DNA of 64,000 nucleotides from NCBI GenBank assembly GCA_022648295.1, contig JALCME010000021.1, forward strand, positions 38,265-102,264, written 5' to 3'. Source of the stretch: Bacteroides sp. Lineage in GTDB: Bacteria > Bacteroidota > Bacteroidia > Bacteroidales > Bacteroidaceae. The notes below the pieces were generated by a model. The model saw only the letters and a list, made by a program, of their open reading frames with translations. It was not told the DNA's origin and searched no databases. Within the stretch, counting starts at the first letter, position 1. Every line of letters begins with the position of its first letter. Shown one piece after another: positions 44,309-53,829 of this stretch. Both the position numbers and the translations under genes were made by a program.

Positions 44309-44654
44309 TATGCTGTAATAGGTAGCGACATTTTGTAAAAAAGGCAACTAATTCACTCCGGAATAGTTGCCTTTTTGTCTTTTAAGTATTTAGCCTGCGA
44401 AGTAGTTTGGAGACTTTTGCTTCTGCTTATGGTTTAAACTTCTTCTGATCTAGCTATATGATTGTTAATTTATCAGCACAAGGGATACTTGCTCTACCAT
44501 TTTCTTTTATGATACAAAGATGATGGTAGAGATTCTTTTGTAAGAGTAAAGTGCTTGGTATATAGATGTTTTTGTTTGTTTGGCGTTTTCTTTAATGTCA
44601 CTGTTATAATGAAGCTAACTTATTCTTTCAGTTTTCAGAGTTCTCCGAAATACT
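44309..44654. other. Intergenic region after susD
   Basis: This 346-bp gap lies between convergent genes. It contains the susD terminator (44338-44376) and a second, perfect 9-bp inverted repeat, CTCTACCAT (44492-44500) with ATGGTAGAG (44523-44531), which may end transcription of the sensor kinase from the other side. No gene is supported. Confidence 0.6.
44338..44380 (+). terminator. Rho-independent terminator of the second susCD operon
   Basis: AAAAAGGCAACTA (44338-44350) pairs perfectly with TAGTTGCCTTTTT (44364-44376). The inner TTC/GAA adds three pairs, and more T residues follow. It lies 30 bp after the susD stop. Confidence 0.9.
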
Positions 44655-47342
44655 CTATTCTTTTATTTTTTTTAGCCATTTCTTTATGGTTTCTTTTAAG
44701 ATTTCCTGTTTGAAAGGTTTAGTTAGGAAATCACTACATCCTGCTGCTAATGCGGCTTGATTGTCTTCTTCGTATGCAAAAGCAGTGAGTGCTATAATTG
44801 GAGTATTAGGGGATAAACTTTTTATAATTTTAGTCGCTTCCAATCCATCAATAACTGGCATTCTTATATCCATTAAGATTAAATCAGGATTTGTTTTCCG
44901 AAATAAATCAATAGCTTCCTTACCATTTTTGGCACGTTGCAAATGATATATTGGTTTTAAAATAGATTCAACTAAAAGATAATTACTATCCATATCTTCA
45001 GCTACTAAAATGCTATTTATAGATGTTTTTGGGTTATTACGTATTTTTTCCCCCTGCTTTATTTTTGTCTCTGTTGCGAGTTGTTTCTCTGGCACGGGTT
45101 GTATTGCAATAGGGATGTTTATATCGCATTCTTTTGTAGGCTCTTTTCTGTTTTCTTCTGCTTGTACAGGCAAAGTAAAGGTGAAGGTAGTCCCTTTTTC
45201 GATCTCAGAGGTGACTGCTATTGTACCTCCCAGATGTTCTATGATCGTTTTGCATATAGCTAGTCCTAAACCTGTACCTTGCGCAAAAGTATTTGCTTTA
45301 ACGAAACGGTCAAATACTTGATTTATTTGATTACTCGGAATGCCTGACCCTGTATCTGATACATGAAAAATGATATTTTCACCTTCTTGATTATACCCAT
45401 AACGAATGCTTCCCTTTTGAGTAAACTTAAAGGCATTGCCTATAAGATTGGAAATTACCTGAAAAATACGATTTTTATCAGACTCTAGTTTGAGATATTT
45501 GTTCGATGGCTCAAAAATTAACTCAACATCTTTAGGACACCTAAAAACAAGTGCATCGTATATTTCTTTACATAATGGATATAGATGTACAGGCGTAATA
45601 TTGAACTCAACGATGCCTGCTTCTATTTTAGAAAGGTCTAGTATTTCATTGATAAGTTGTAGCAAGCGTTCGTTATTCGATTCCACTATGTTATAGTATT
45701 CTTTTCTTTCGTCTGTATTTTCGCTTTCGGCAATAATTCGTGAGAATCCTACAATAGCATTTAGTGGGGTACGTATTTCGTGACTCATGTTGGCTAAAAA
45801 AGCAGATTTTAGATGATCCGAGGTTTCAGCTTTTTCCTTTGCAGCCAGTAGTTCACGTTTCATCAATTCAATATCAGTAATATCCCATTCTATGCTCAAT
45901 AAAACAGGTGAGAAGTCTTTGCCTTCTATTATCATCTTTCTCTTATCAAGAAACAGAGGCTTCCCGTTTATATCATGCTCTTCAGTAATATAGTGTATTT
46001 CTTGTCCTGTAATAGCTATTTGAATATCTTCCTTCCTTTTTTCTTCTGCGATTTCTGTTGGATAGAAATCAAAGTCATCTTCTCCTGATGGTTTTGATAT
46101 TGACATATTACGGTTGTAAGACTCTCTGTTACGGTACATATATTTAAATCCATTTCCAATATCTTTCACAATAATACCTGCTGGCAGGTTTTCGATAATT
46201 TTATCCAATATTTGATTAAAGCGCTTAATTTGCTGCTCATGGTGGATACGTTGTGAGATATCTCGTCCAAATACCCAAATTGTTTTTAGACCTTCGTCAC
46301 TAATTACTCGATAAGCATTTCCTTCATAGGCCAATACTTCAGGGTGAAGTGGGAAAGGGGAGTATACGACAAATCCGATATGTTTCTCTTCTTTTTTTAT
46401 TGAGTTGACAATGTGTTCCCATTGTTGCTCATTTGGGGTGAATGCTCTAATTTTATAGATATTGAATTGAGTGATATCATCTGTATCGTCTATGCCAATA
46501 TGTTGCCTGAATTGGTGATTTGCGAATAGTAGCATCCCGTTTTCACGAGCTGCAAAGATCTCTTCGGTGGAATTGTTGATTGCATGCGTTAGTAAGTTTA
46601 TATCATTTCTTCGTTGTTGGATGTCGGTAATATTTTGAATATAACCCTCCAATATAAGATCTCCATTCTTATTATGTTCACTTGCAAATGTTTTTAAGCG
46701 TATGTAATATACGTTTTGATTGTGTTGAATACGATAATCGATATAATCTTCAATATTCCCATCTATACTTCTTTTTAGCCATTTGTTGAAATTTGTTCTA
46801 TCTTCAGGAAGGATATTATTTAAATATGATTCAAGGGGCATATATTGTTCTTCTTCCTTACACATTACATTGGTATGTCCCGAATAGGTGAATATATGTG
46901 TAGTTGTATTATATTTCCATCTACCTATAAGCGCCGCTTTCTGGATTTCATTAAGTTCATAATTCATTCTTTCCAGTTCTAGTTTACGTTCGCTTCGTTC
47001 TGTTATATCACGATATTGGCAAAGTACCATATCGTTATATGGTTGCATAATGCATTTAAAGAAATATGTTTTTTCGGGCAGCGGGAGTTTGTAATTATGG
47101 GTTGAAGTAGTTCTTTGGGTTAGTACTTTCTGAAATTCCGGATAAATTTTACGAAAGGTATGGAGCGGCAATATTTTGAGTATATTTTTTCCAATAAGTT
47201 CGTCTTCTTTAAGAAACCATAGGTTTGTGTTGTATACAGCAATATCTATACATATGCCGTCCCTATTTATAAGTATCAGAGTATCTGATAACATTCTTAA
47301 TAGCCTTTCTGAATTATCAGGATTTTTTATAATAGTTTTCAT
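44655..47342 (-). CDS. PAS-rich hybrid sensor histidine kinase with C-terminal receiver
   Basis: This 895-residue protein has no convincing transmembrane helix, so it is probably cytoplasmic. Three or four PAS-type modules fill residues 1-510. The first begins LLRMLSDTLILINRDGICID, a PAS_3-like module has GRWKYNTTTHIFTYSG, another HAINNSTEEIFAARENGMLL, and the last ILDKIIENLPAGIIVKDIGN. HisKA (AFLANMSHEIRTPLNAIVGF, about 525-590), HATPase (DTGSGIPSNQ, GTGLGLAICKTI, about 640-750) and a receiver (LVAEDMDSNY, LILMDIRMPVIDG, about 775-890) follow. There is no DNA-binding or other output domain, so the phosphoryl group must pass to a separate partner not seen here. It lies 40 bp downstream of a GT2 gene on the same strand and is probably co-transcribed. 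Confidence 0.92.
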   Translation of the reverse strand: MKTIIKNPDNSERLLRMLSDTLILINRDGICIDIAVYNTNLWFLKEDELIGKNILKILPLHTFRKIYPEFQKVLTQRTTSTHNYKLPLPEKTYFFKCIMQPYNDMVLCQYRDITERSERKLELERMNYELNEIQKAALIGRWKYNTTTHIFTYSGHTNVMCKEEEQYMPLESYLNNILPEDRTNFNKWLKRSIDGNIEDYIDYRIQHNQNVYYIRLKTFASEHNKNGDLILEGYIQNITDIQQRRNDINLLTHAINNSTEEIFAARENGMLLFANHQFRQHIGIDDTDDITQFNIYKIRAFTPNEQQWEHIVNSIKKEEKHIGFVVYSPFPLHPEVLAYEGNAYRVISDEGLKTIWVFGRDISQRIHHEQQIKRFNQILDKIIENLPAGIIVKDIGNGFKYMYRNRESYNRNMSISKPSGEDDFDFYPTEIAEEKRKEDIQIAITGQEIHYITEEHDINGKPLFLDKRKMIIEGKDFSPVLLSIEWDITDIELMKRELLAAKEKAETSDHLKSAFLANMSHEIRTPLNAIVGFSRIIAESENTDERKEYYNIVESNNERLLQLINEILDLSKIEAGIVEFNITPVHLYPLCKEIYDALVFRCPKDVELIFEPSNKYLKLESDKNRIFQVISNLIGNAFKFTQKGSIRYGYNQEGENIIFHVSDTGSGIPSNQINQVFDRFVKANTFAQGTGLGLAICKTIIEHLGGTIAVTSEIEKGTTFTFTLPVQAEENRKEPTKECDINIPIAIQPVPEKQLATETKIKQGEKIRNNPKTSINSILVAEDMDSNYLLVESILKPIYHLQRAKNGKEAIDLFRKTNPDLILMDIRMPVIDGLEATKIIKSLSPNTPIIALTAFAYEEDNQAALAAGCSDFLTKPFKQEILKETIKKWLKKIKE

Positions 47343-47382
47343 GATATATTTTTCTGATCCATTTGCTATTTGTTGTTATATA

Positions 47383-48570
47383 CTAGGCCCTTTGTGATTT
47401 TTCCCATGAACCCCACTCTTTGTTTTTGCGTTTATACAAATAGTGAAATCCTTTTATTACATTGATATTCATAAAAAGAAAATAATAAGGGATAAAAAGC
47501 AGCTTATTCTTAATGTGCTTTTTTGATAAATAGCACCCTCCCATCCCCATTATATAGAATACTACTTGTAGCAATCCAATAATTGTATATAGAGAATTGT
47601 CTGTTATAAATAATAATATCAAATTTATTGGGAGTAAAAGAAATAATAAGATGGGAGTGATAGACCATCGTAGTACACGGTGCGAGAAATATTGGAAGCT
47701 AAAACAACCGTATTGAAATATATTTAATAAAGGTAATAGTCTCCATATTGATTGTAGTCCTCCAGCTGCAATACGTACCTTTCGCTTTTCTTCTTCTTTC
47801 ATATCAACCGAGCTTTTTTCGATAGCATAGGCTTCGGAGCTATATGCAATAGTATAGCCACGCATAACTATTCGTAAGGAGAGAACGAAATCATCAAGCA
47901 AAGTGTCTGTCGCCATATCTTCAAAAAGTTCCCGGCGGATGGCAAATAATTCTCCAGCTGCTCCTATTGCTGAATAAAGTTGAGAATCGAGCTTTTTTAA
48001 GGTGGATTCATATTTCCAATAGAGCCCCTCTCCACCTGCTGCTGCATTATCCTTATCTTTTACTGCAATACGTTTTTCACCAGCTACGCAACCTACTTGC
48101 GGATCAGAAAAAGCATATACTATTTTGCGTAGTGATTCTTTATTAAGAAAGGTATTGGCATCGGTGAACACAACAAATGGAGTATTCACAAATTTCATAC
48201 CACGGTTAAGGGCGGCTGTTTTGCCTTGCCGTTCCGGTTGATAAATCACTGTTGCTTGCCTCCAGTGTGATAATTGTTCATTGGTGGTGTCATTGCTTCC
48301 ATCTGTAACCCAAAAGATCTTTAATTTTTCAGTTGGATAATCAAGATTAAGGCAATTATGCATTTTTTCGTCTATTATGCTCTCCTCGTTGTAAGCAGCA
48401 ATAAATAAAGTTAATGGAGGTAGATCTTTATCATTGGGAATTGGAAAGTTTGGGGATTTGCGAAAGATATGTTTAATTTTAACCAAACAGTACAATAGAA
48501 TTCCATATCCAATATAGGTATAGAAAACGATAAAGATAAATCCCCAAAATAATATTTCTAAAGTCTTCAT
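47383..48570 (-). CDS. Membrane glycosyltransferase family 2 (processive polysaccharide-synthase type)
   Basis: This 395-residue protein has an N-terminal transmembrane helix (about 5-30), a cytoplasmic GT-A domain and three or four C-terminal helices (about 295-365). GT2 motifs are in order: LTLFIAAYNEESII, WVTDGSNDTT, GKTAALNRGM, VVFTDANTFL (DxD-equivalent), DDFVLSLRI and GLQSIWRLLPL, which resembles the QxxRW motif of processive synthases. The topology resembles poly-N-acetylglucosamine or hyaluronan/cellulose synthases, so it may make an exopolysaccharide or act on a lipid carrier. Only one biosynthetic gene is present. The hybrid kinase follows 40 bp later. The product polymer is unknown. 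Confidence 0.88.
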   Translation of the reverse strand: MKTLEILFWGFIFIVFYTYIGYGILLYCLVKIKHIFRKSPNFPIPNDKDLPPLTLFIAAYNEESIIDEKMHNCLNLDYPTEKLKIFWVTDGSNDTTNEQLSHWRQATVIYQPERQGKTAALNRGMKFVNTPFVVFTDANTFLNKESLRKIVYAFSDPQVGCVAGEKRIAVKDKDNAAAGGEGLYWKYESTLKKLDSQLYSAIGAAGELFAIRRELFEDMATDTLLDDFVLSLRIVMRGYTIAYSSEAYAIEKSSVDMKEEEKRKVRIAAGGLQSIWRLLPLLNIFQYGCFSFQYFSHRVLRWSITPILLFLLLPINLILLFITDNSLYTIIGLLQVVFYIMGMGGCYLSKKHIKNKLLFIPYYFLFMNINVIKGFHYLYKRKNKEWGSWEKSQRA

Positions 48571-48932
48571 TATATTAGATAACTAATTTTTGTTATTGGA
48601 AAAATGTTTCCAAAGGTATAGATTATTTTATTTAGGTGCAAGCGGTTTGTTGGAAAAAACGATGCCATGCGCCCCTTTAATTATATAGTTTACAAAAAAC
48701 TATTATAAAGCAATACTCTTATTTTTTAATTGTTATTATTCTATATATATGTATTTTATCGCAACTCTTTTGTACAATCTTTGAGCTTGTCTTTGGGATG
48801 GAGAAGGCAATGATGTAGATTATAAATGATATAAGTTTGCAGAAAGTTTGATAGAAAGTGTTATTTTTGTAGGCCTCCTTTGAGTTTTTTTACGCTCTTC
48901 TTTATTTGAACTATATTAATAATAAATATTAT
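48571..48932. other. Divergent intergenic region with promoters for the GT2 and peptidase genes
   Basis: This 362-bp AT-rich region lies between divergent genes. A minus-strand TACCTTTG (plus coordinates 48611-48618) fits the GT2 promoter -7. On the plus strand TTTG (48836-48839) and TATTTTTG (48862-48869), 22 bp apart, fit a promoter for the peptidase. I see no small gene or RNA. Confidence 0.5.
48836..48869 (+). promoter_or_regulatory. Predicted promoter of the exported C1 peptidase gene
   Basis: TTTG at 48836-48839 and TATTTTTG at 48862-48869, with a 22-bp spacer, match the Bacteroides -33/-7 pattern. The ATG at 48933 is 63 bp further on. Confidence 0.55.
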
Positions 48933-50336
48933 ATGAGGAATAGAACGATTTTATTTACTTTTCTTTTTGGTGCCTGTTTCTTTTCGCTTTACGCACAGGA
49001 AGGAGAAGAAGGTATTAGTGAAACTATGCTTACCCAAATTAGGCAAAGTTATCAGGGTAATTCGGTAGATAAGGCTTTTCGCAATGCCATTTGTAATAAT
49101 GATATCCGTAAGCTTGCGCTTAATCAGGATAATTTAAAGGGGATGGATACTTATTTTTCGATAAAGGTCAATTCTAAAGGTATCACAGACCAAAAATCAT
49201 CTGGGCGCTGTTGGCTTTTTACCGGATTAAATGTGATGCGTGCCAAGGCTATTGCGAAGTATGGTTTTCAATCATTTGAATATTCAGAGGTTTATACTTT
49301 TTTCTGGGATCAATTGGAGAAATCCAATCTTTTCTTGCAGAGTGTTATAGATACGCGTGATAAACCAATGGAGGATAAAAATGTAGAGTGGCTGTTTAAA
49401 CATCCGTTGAGTGACGGAGGCACATTTACGGGAGTTGCAGATATTGTGATGAAATATGGATTGGTTCCCAAAGAAGCCATGCCGGAAACAAATAGCAGTG
49501 AAAATACATCTCGTATGGCGGATCTCCTTTCATTGAAATTAAAGGAATTCGGACTACAGTTGCGGGATCATGCGTCCGCAGGAAGTAAACTTGCTGCTCT
49601 AGAGCAGGAGAAGACGGAAATGCTTGGGACTGTCTATCGAATGCTTGTTTTAAATCTTGGTGTTCCTCCTACAGAGTTTACTTATGTACGGAAAGATGCT
49701 AAGGGTGATCCTGTTGAAACGGAGCATCATACTCCGATTTCCTTTTTTAAGGAATATGGTGATGAGCAATTAATTACCAACTATGTAATGTTGATGAACG
49801 ATCCGACTCGTGAGTATTATAAGTGTTATGAGATAGATTATGATCGCCACCGTTATGATGGTAAAAACTGGACTTATGTCAATCTTCCGGTGGAAGATAT
49901 TAAAGAAATGGCTATTGCATCATTAAAAGATAGTACCATGATGTATTTTTCTTGTGATGTGGGTAAGTTTCTGAACTCTGATCGGGGGTTATTGGATGTG
50001 GACAATTATGACTACGGCTCGTTGATGGGAACAACGTTTGGTATGAATAAGAAACAACGTATACAGACTTTTTCCAGTGGATCATCTCATGCCATGACTT
50101 TGATGGCCGTAGACCTAAATAAAGATGGAAAGCCTTTGAAATGGATGGTTGAAAATAGTTGGGGAACCACTTCTGGGTATCAGGGGCATTTGATTATGAC
50201 AGATAAATGGTTTGATGAGTATATGTTCCGTTTAGTAGTGGAAGCAAAGTATGTACCTGAAAAGACTAAAAAAATATTTAAACAGAAACCTGTTCGATTG
50301 CCTGCATGGGATCCTATGTTTACAGAAGAAAATTAG
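48933..50336 (+). CDS. Exported bleomycin hydrolase/PepC-like C1 aminopeptidase
   Basis: This 467-residue papain-type cysteine peptidase belongs to the C1B (bleomycin hydrolase, PepC) group. The start at 48933 (MRNRTILFTFLFGACFFSLY) gives a clean signal peptide ending YAQ at about residue 22; the reading from 48906 would use TTG. The catalytic triad is visible: Cys93 in SSGRCWLFTGLN, His386 in GSSHAMTLMAVD and Asn408 in VENSWG. The domain is full length. In most bacteria PepC is cytoplasmic and unsignalled, so export is the notable point: it should trim peptides in the periplasm or outside. It stands alone, with a promoter upstream and a strong hairpin terminator after it. Confidence 0.92.
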   Translation: MRNRTILFTFLFGACFFSLYAQEGEEGISETMLTQIRQSYQGNSVDKAFRNAICNNDIRKLALNQDNLKGMDTYFSIKVNSKGITDQKSSGRCWLFTGLNVMRAKAIAKYGFQSFEYSEVYTFFWDQLEKSNLFLQSVIDTRDKPMEDKNVEWLFKHPLSDGGTFTGVADIVMKYGLVPKEAMPETNSSENTSRMADLLSLKLKEFGLQLRDHASAGSKLAALEQEKTEMLGTVYRMLVLNLGVPPTEFTYVRKDAKGDPVETEHHTPISFFKEYGDEQLITNYVMLMNDPTREYYKCYEIDYDRHRYDGKNWTYVNLPVEDIKEMAIASLKDSTMMYFSCDVGKFLNSDRGLLDVDNYDYGSLMGTTFGMNKKQRIQTFSSGSSHAMTLMAVDLNKDGKPLKWMVENSWGTTSGYQGHLIMTDKWFDEYMFRLVVEAKYVPEKTKKIFKQKPVRLPAWDPMFTEEN

Positions 50337-50431
50337 GTTTGTTCTGTTAATTTTCTAAATGATATAAATTGCACGCTATTTATGGGGGGGCGGTTAACCC
50401 CTTGTTTATCACATTTGTTGTCGTGCTCGTT

Positions 50432-50477
50432 AACGCAATGAATTACGGATATATTTCCGTAATTCATTGCGTTTTTG
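50432..50477 (+). terminator. Strong terminator before the nqr operon
   Basis: AACGCAATGAATTACGGA (50432-50449) and TCCGTAATTCATTGCGTT (50456-50473) are perfect 18-bp arms with a 6-bp loop, followed by TTT. It ends transcription from the peptidase gene about 95 bp after its stop. Its T tail abuts the nqr promoter. Confidence 0.9.
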
Positions 50478-50501
50478 CTCTTTATTCACATACTTTTTTG
50501 C

Positions 50502-50509
50502 TACTTTTG
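50502..50509 (+). promoter_or_regulatory. Predicted -7 element of the nqr operon
   Basis: TACTTTTG matches TAnnTTTG and lies 37 bp before the nqrA ATG. The nearest upstream TTTG (50474-50477) is the terminator's T tail, 24 bp away, slightly long for a -33. Confidence 0.5.
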
Positions 50510-50546
50510 CGGTCAAATTAATAAAAATATTATTTTAGATAAACGC

Positions 50547-51899
50547 ATGGCAAATGTAATTAAGTTACGTAAAGGCCTTGACATTAACCTGAAAGGTAAA
50601 GCCGCTGAAGACTGCGTGACTGTGAAAGAGCCGGGATTCTATTCGTTGGTACCCGATGATTTTACAGGAATTACGCCTAAAGTGGTTGTTAAAGAGCAGG
50701 AATATGTGATGGCGGGAGGACCCTTGTTCGTGGACAAGAATCATCCTGATTTAAAATTTGTTTCGCCCGTAAGCGGAGTCGTGACAAGTGTGGAGCGTGG
50801 TGCACGTCGTAAGGTGTTGAATATTGTGGTTGAGGCTGCGGCTGAGCAAGACTATGAGGAATTTGGCAAAAAAGATTTAGAATCACTTGATAGTGACGGA
50901 GTTAAGTCTGTTTTGTTGGAGACAGGCTTGTTCGCTTTTATCCGGCAACGTCCCTATGATGTGATTGCTGATCCGACAATCATGCCGAAAGCTATTTTTA
51001 TTTCTGCTTTTGATAGTAATCCGTTAGCTCCTGATTTTGAATTTGTTCTTAAGGGGGAGGAAACGAACTTTCAAACAGGTTTGAATGCGCTTGCTAAAAT
51101 AGCAAAGACGTATTTGGGTATTAGCGTGAAGCAAAAAAACTTGTTTCTTACACAAGCTAAGAATGTGACGGTTACCGCATTTGATGGACCTCATCCGGCT
51201 GGTAATGTAGGGGTGCAAATTAATCACATTTCCCCTGTGGTAAAAGGTGAGGTTGTATGGACTGTCGGGCCGGAAGCTGTTATTTTCATCGGGCGCCTGT
51301 TCAATACAGGACGGATTGATTTTACACGGACGGTGGCTTTGACAGGGTCTGAAGTCTTGAAGCCGTCATATTGCAAATTGAAAATTGGTGCTCTTTTAAC
51401 CAATGTGTTTGGTGACCGTGTGTCTAAGGAGAGAGAGCTAAGGTATATTAGTGGCAATGTTCTTACAGGCAAGCAAGTTGCACCCAATGGATTTTTGGGA
51501 GCTTTTGATACTCAACTAACCGTCATACCTGAAGGAAATGATGTTCATGAAATGTTCGGTTGGATTATGCCACGTTTTGATCAATACAGCGTGAGCCATT
51601 CTTACTTTAGCTGGTTGATGGGAAAGAAAAAAGAATATGTATTGGATGCCCGTGTAAAAGGTGGCGAACGTCACTTAATCATGTCCAATGAGTATGATAA
51701 AGTTTTTCCGATGGATATATTTCCTGAATATTTGGTGAAAGCTATTATTGCGGGTGATATTGACCGGATGGAAGCATTAGGTATTTATGAAGTTGCTCCG
51801 GAAGACTTTTCACTATGTGAGTTTGTGTGCTCATCCAAAGTGGAAGTTCAACGCATTGTTCGCGCCGGACTAAATATGCTTCGTGCTGAAATGTGCTGA
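50547..51899 (+). CDS. nqrA: Na+-translocating NADH:quinone oxidoreductase subunit A
   Basis: This 450-residue cytoplasmic-side subunit belongs to Na+-NQR, which passes electrons from NADH to quinone and pumps sodium out. I start it at the ATG at 50547 (MANVIKLRKGLDINLKGKA), the standard NqrA opening; the upstream extension overlaps the promoter. FVSPVSGVVTSVERGARRK is the lipoyl-like barrel and QRPYDVIADPTIMPKAIFIS is family-typical. The length equals that of other NqrA proteins. It is the first of six contiguous nqr genes, with nqrB 45 bp downstream. In Bacteroides this complex is the main NADH-oxidising entry to the fumarate respiratory chain. Confidence 0.97.
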   Translation: MANVIKLRKGLDINLKGKAAEDCVTVKEPGFYSLVPDDFTGITPKVVVKEQEYVMAGGPLFVDKNHPDLKFVSPVSGVVTSVERGARRKVLNIVVEAAAEQDYEEFGKKDLESLDSDGVKSVLLETGLFAFIRQRPYDVIADPTIMPKAIFISAFDSNPLAPDFEFVLKGEETNFQTGLNALAKIAKTYLGISVKQKNLFLTQAKNVTVTAFDGPHPAGNVGVQINHISPVVKGEVVWTVGPEAVIFIGRLFNTGRIDFTRTVALTGSEVLKPSYCKLKIGALLTNVFGDRVSKERELRYISGNVLTGKQVAPNGFLGAFDTQLTVIPEGNDVHEMFGWIMPRFDQYSVSHSYFSWLMGKKKEYVLDARVKGGERHLIMSNEYDKVFPMDIFPEYLVKAIIAGDIDRMEALGIYEVAPEDFSLCEFVCSSKVEVQRIVRAGLNMLRAEMC

Positions 51900-51944
51900 T
51901 TTTGAAGGTGAATAAGTGTAAATTGTAAAATAGTAAATATATAA

Positions 51945-53120
51945 ATGAAAGCGTTAAGAAATTATCTCGATAAGATAAAACCGAACTTTGAAGAAGGCGG
52001 TAAATTCCACGCATTTCGTTCTGTGTTTGATGGATTTGAGACTTTTCTATTCGTTCCAAGCACAACATCGAAATCGGGAACGCACATTCATGATGCTATT
52101 GATAGTAAACGTATTATGTCAATAGTTGTCATTGCATTGGTGCCGGCTCTTTTGTTTGGTATGTACAATGTCGGTTATCAGCATTTTAAGGCAGCGGGGG
52201 TGTTAGCTACATCTGGGTTCTTTGAGCTGTTTGCTTATGGCTTTTTGGCTGTATTGCCTAAGGTTATCGTTTCTTATGTAGTGGGGCTTGGCATTGAGTT
52301 TGTTGTGGCTCAATGGAAGAATGAAGAAATACAGGAAGGTTTTTTGGTCTCAGGTATTTTGATCCCAATGATTGTTCCGGTAGATTGTCCGCTGTGGATA
52401 TTGGCTGTGGCTACTGCTTTTTCGGTGATATTTGCCAAAGAAGTGTTTGGGGGTACAGGAATGAATGTCTTTAATGTGGCATTGATAACTCGTGCTTTTA
52501 TGTTCTTTGCTTATCCTTCTAAGATGTCTGGTGATGCAGTTTGGGTATCTGGAAGTAGTATTTTAGGTTTAGGGCAAAGCGTAGATGGTTTAACTGTAGC
52601 AACTCCATTGGGTATAGCTTCTACTACCAGTACAGCTCCTCCATTCTCATGGGATATGGTGACGGGCTTGATACCCGGTTCCATTGGCGAAACCAGTGTT
52701 ATTGCCATTTTGATTGGTGCCATTATTATTTTATGGACTGGCGTTGCCAGTTGGAAGACTATGTTTTCTGTCTTTGTTGGTGGTGCGTTCATGGGGATTA
52801 TATTCAATACTATAGGACCGGATACAGCAATGGCACATATGCCTTGGTATGAACATCTTGCATTGGGCGGTTTTTGTTTTGGTGCTGTGTTTATGGCTAC
52901 CGATCCAGTTACTTCCGCACGTACCGAAACTGGAAAATATATCTTTGGCTTTTTAATCGGGGTCATGGCTATTACAATCCGTGTATTAAACCCGGGTTAT
53001 CCTGAAGGTATGATGCTTGCTATCTTGTTGATGAATATTTTTGCACCTTTGATTGATTATGTTGTTGTACAAAGCAACATTACTCTTCGCGAAAAGCGTG
53101 CTGCTAAGTCTAACCATTAA
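51945..53120 (+). CDS. nqrB: Na+-NQR subunit B (FMN-binding membrane subunit)
   Basis: This 391-residue membrane subunit has about ten hydrophobic helices. It binds FMN covalently through a threonine in the S/T-x-A-T motif, here TVATPLG with Thr220, and contributes to the sodium channel and quinone site. The N-terminus (KALRNYLDKIKPNFEEGGKF) is typical, as is ATDPVTSARTETGKYIFGF near the C-terminus. It is 14 bp upstream of nqrC. Confidence 0.97.
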   Translation: MKALRNYLDKIKPNFEEGGKFHAFRSVFDGFETFLFVPSTTSKSGTHIHDAIDSKRIMSIVVIALVPALLFGMYNVGYQHFKAAGVLATSGFFELFAYGFLAVLPKVIVSYVVGLGIEFVVAQWKNEEIQEGFLVSGILIPMIVPVDCPLWILAVATAFSVIFAKEVFGGTGMNVFNVALITRAFMFFAYPSKMSGDAVWVSGSSILGLGQSVDGLTVATPLGIASTTSTAPPFSWDMVTGLIPGSIGETSVIAILIGAIIILWTGVASWKTMFSVFVGGAFMGIIFNTIGPDTAMAHMPWYEHLALGGFCFGAVFMATDPVTSARTETGKYIFGFLIGVMAITIRVLNPGYPEGMMLAILLMNIFAPLIDYVVVQSNITLREKRAAKSNH

Positions 53121-53134
53121 AATACCGGAAAAGA

Positions 53135-53815
53135 ATGAATACAAATAGTAATAGTTATACTATCATTTATGCTTCGGTAATGGTTATTATCGTTGCATTT
53201 ATGCTAGCATTTGTCAGCTCTTCATTGAGGGTTACTCAAAATAAGAATGTGGAGCTTGACACGAAAAAGCAAATATTGGCTGCATTGAATGTAAGAGGCG
53301 TGAAAGAAGCTGCTGCTGAGTATAAAAAGTATGTGAAGGCTGATATGTTGATGAGTGAAGATGGTACACTAAGTGAAAATACCGGAGCTTTTGCTACTAA
53401 TTATGAGAAAGAAGCTAAGGAGCAAAAACGTTTTCATGTATTTGAATGCGATGTAGATGGCCAGACTAAATACGTATTTCCTGTTTATGGTACCGGCCTT
53501 TGGGGTGGCATCTGGGGATATGTAGCCTTGAATGGAGATAAAGATACTGTTTACGGTGTGTTTTTCTCTCATGCCAGCGAAACTCCCGGCTTGGGGGCTG
53601 AAATTGCTTCCGACTGGTTTCAAAAGCAATTTGAGGGTAAAAAAACATTGGAAAATGGAGAGATTGCTCTTGGTGTAGAGAAGAATGGCAAGGTCGTGAA
53701 ACCCGAATATCAAGTTGACGGTGTTTCCGGTGGTACTATAACTTCTAAAGGAGTAGATGCCATGTTGAAGACCTGTCTGGGTAATTATAAGAGTTTCTTA
53801 ACTAATAATAAATAA
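53135..53815 (+). CDS. nqrC: Na+-NQR subunit C (periplasmic FMN-binding subunit)
   Basis: This 226-residue subunit has one N-terminal transmembrane helix (about 8-30) and a periplasmic FMN-binding domain. The flavinylation motif is [13 protein letters not shown] with Thr201 as the FMN acceptor (family consensus SGAT). [15 protein letters not shown] and [12 protein letters not shown] are conserved. Flavin attachment in this family needs an ApbE-type transferase, which is not in the window. It lies 14 bp upstream of nqrD. Confidence 0.96.
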   Translation: MNTNSNSYTIIYASVMVIIVAFMLAFVSSSLRVTQNKNVELDTKKQILAALNVRGVKEAAAEYKKYVKADMLMSEDGTLSENTGAFATNYEKEAKEQKRFHVFECDVDGQTKYVFPVYGTGLWGGIWGYVALNGDKDTVYGVFFSHASETPGLGAEIASDWFQKQFEGKKTLENGEIALGVEKNGKVVKPEYQVDGVSGGTITSKGVDAMLKTCLGNYKSFLTNNK

Positions 53816-53829
53816 GGAGGATAAAGAAT

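Noticed and set aside
50383..50389. G7 tract near 50384 as a phase-variation switch
   Set aside because: It lies between genes, just after the peptidase stop and before the terminator, so slippage would not alter any reading frame.
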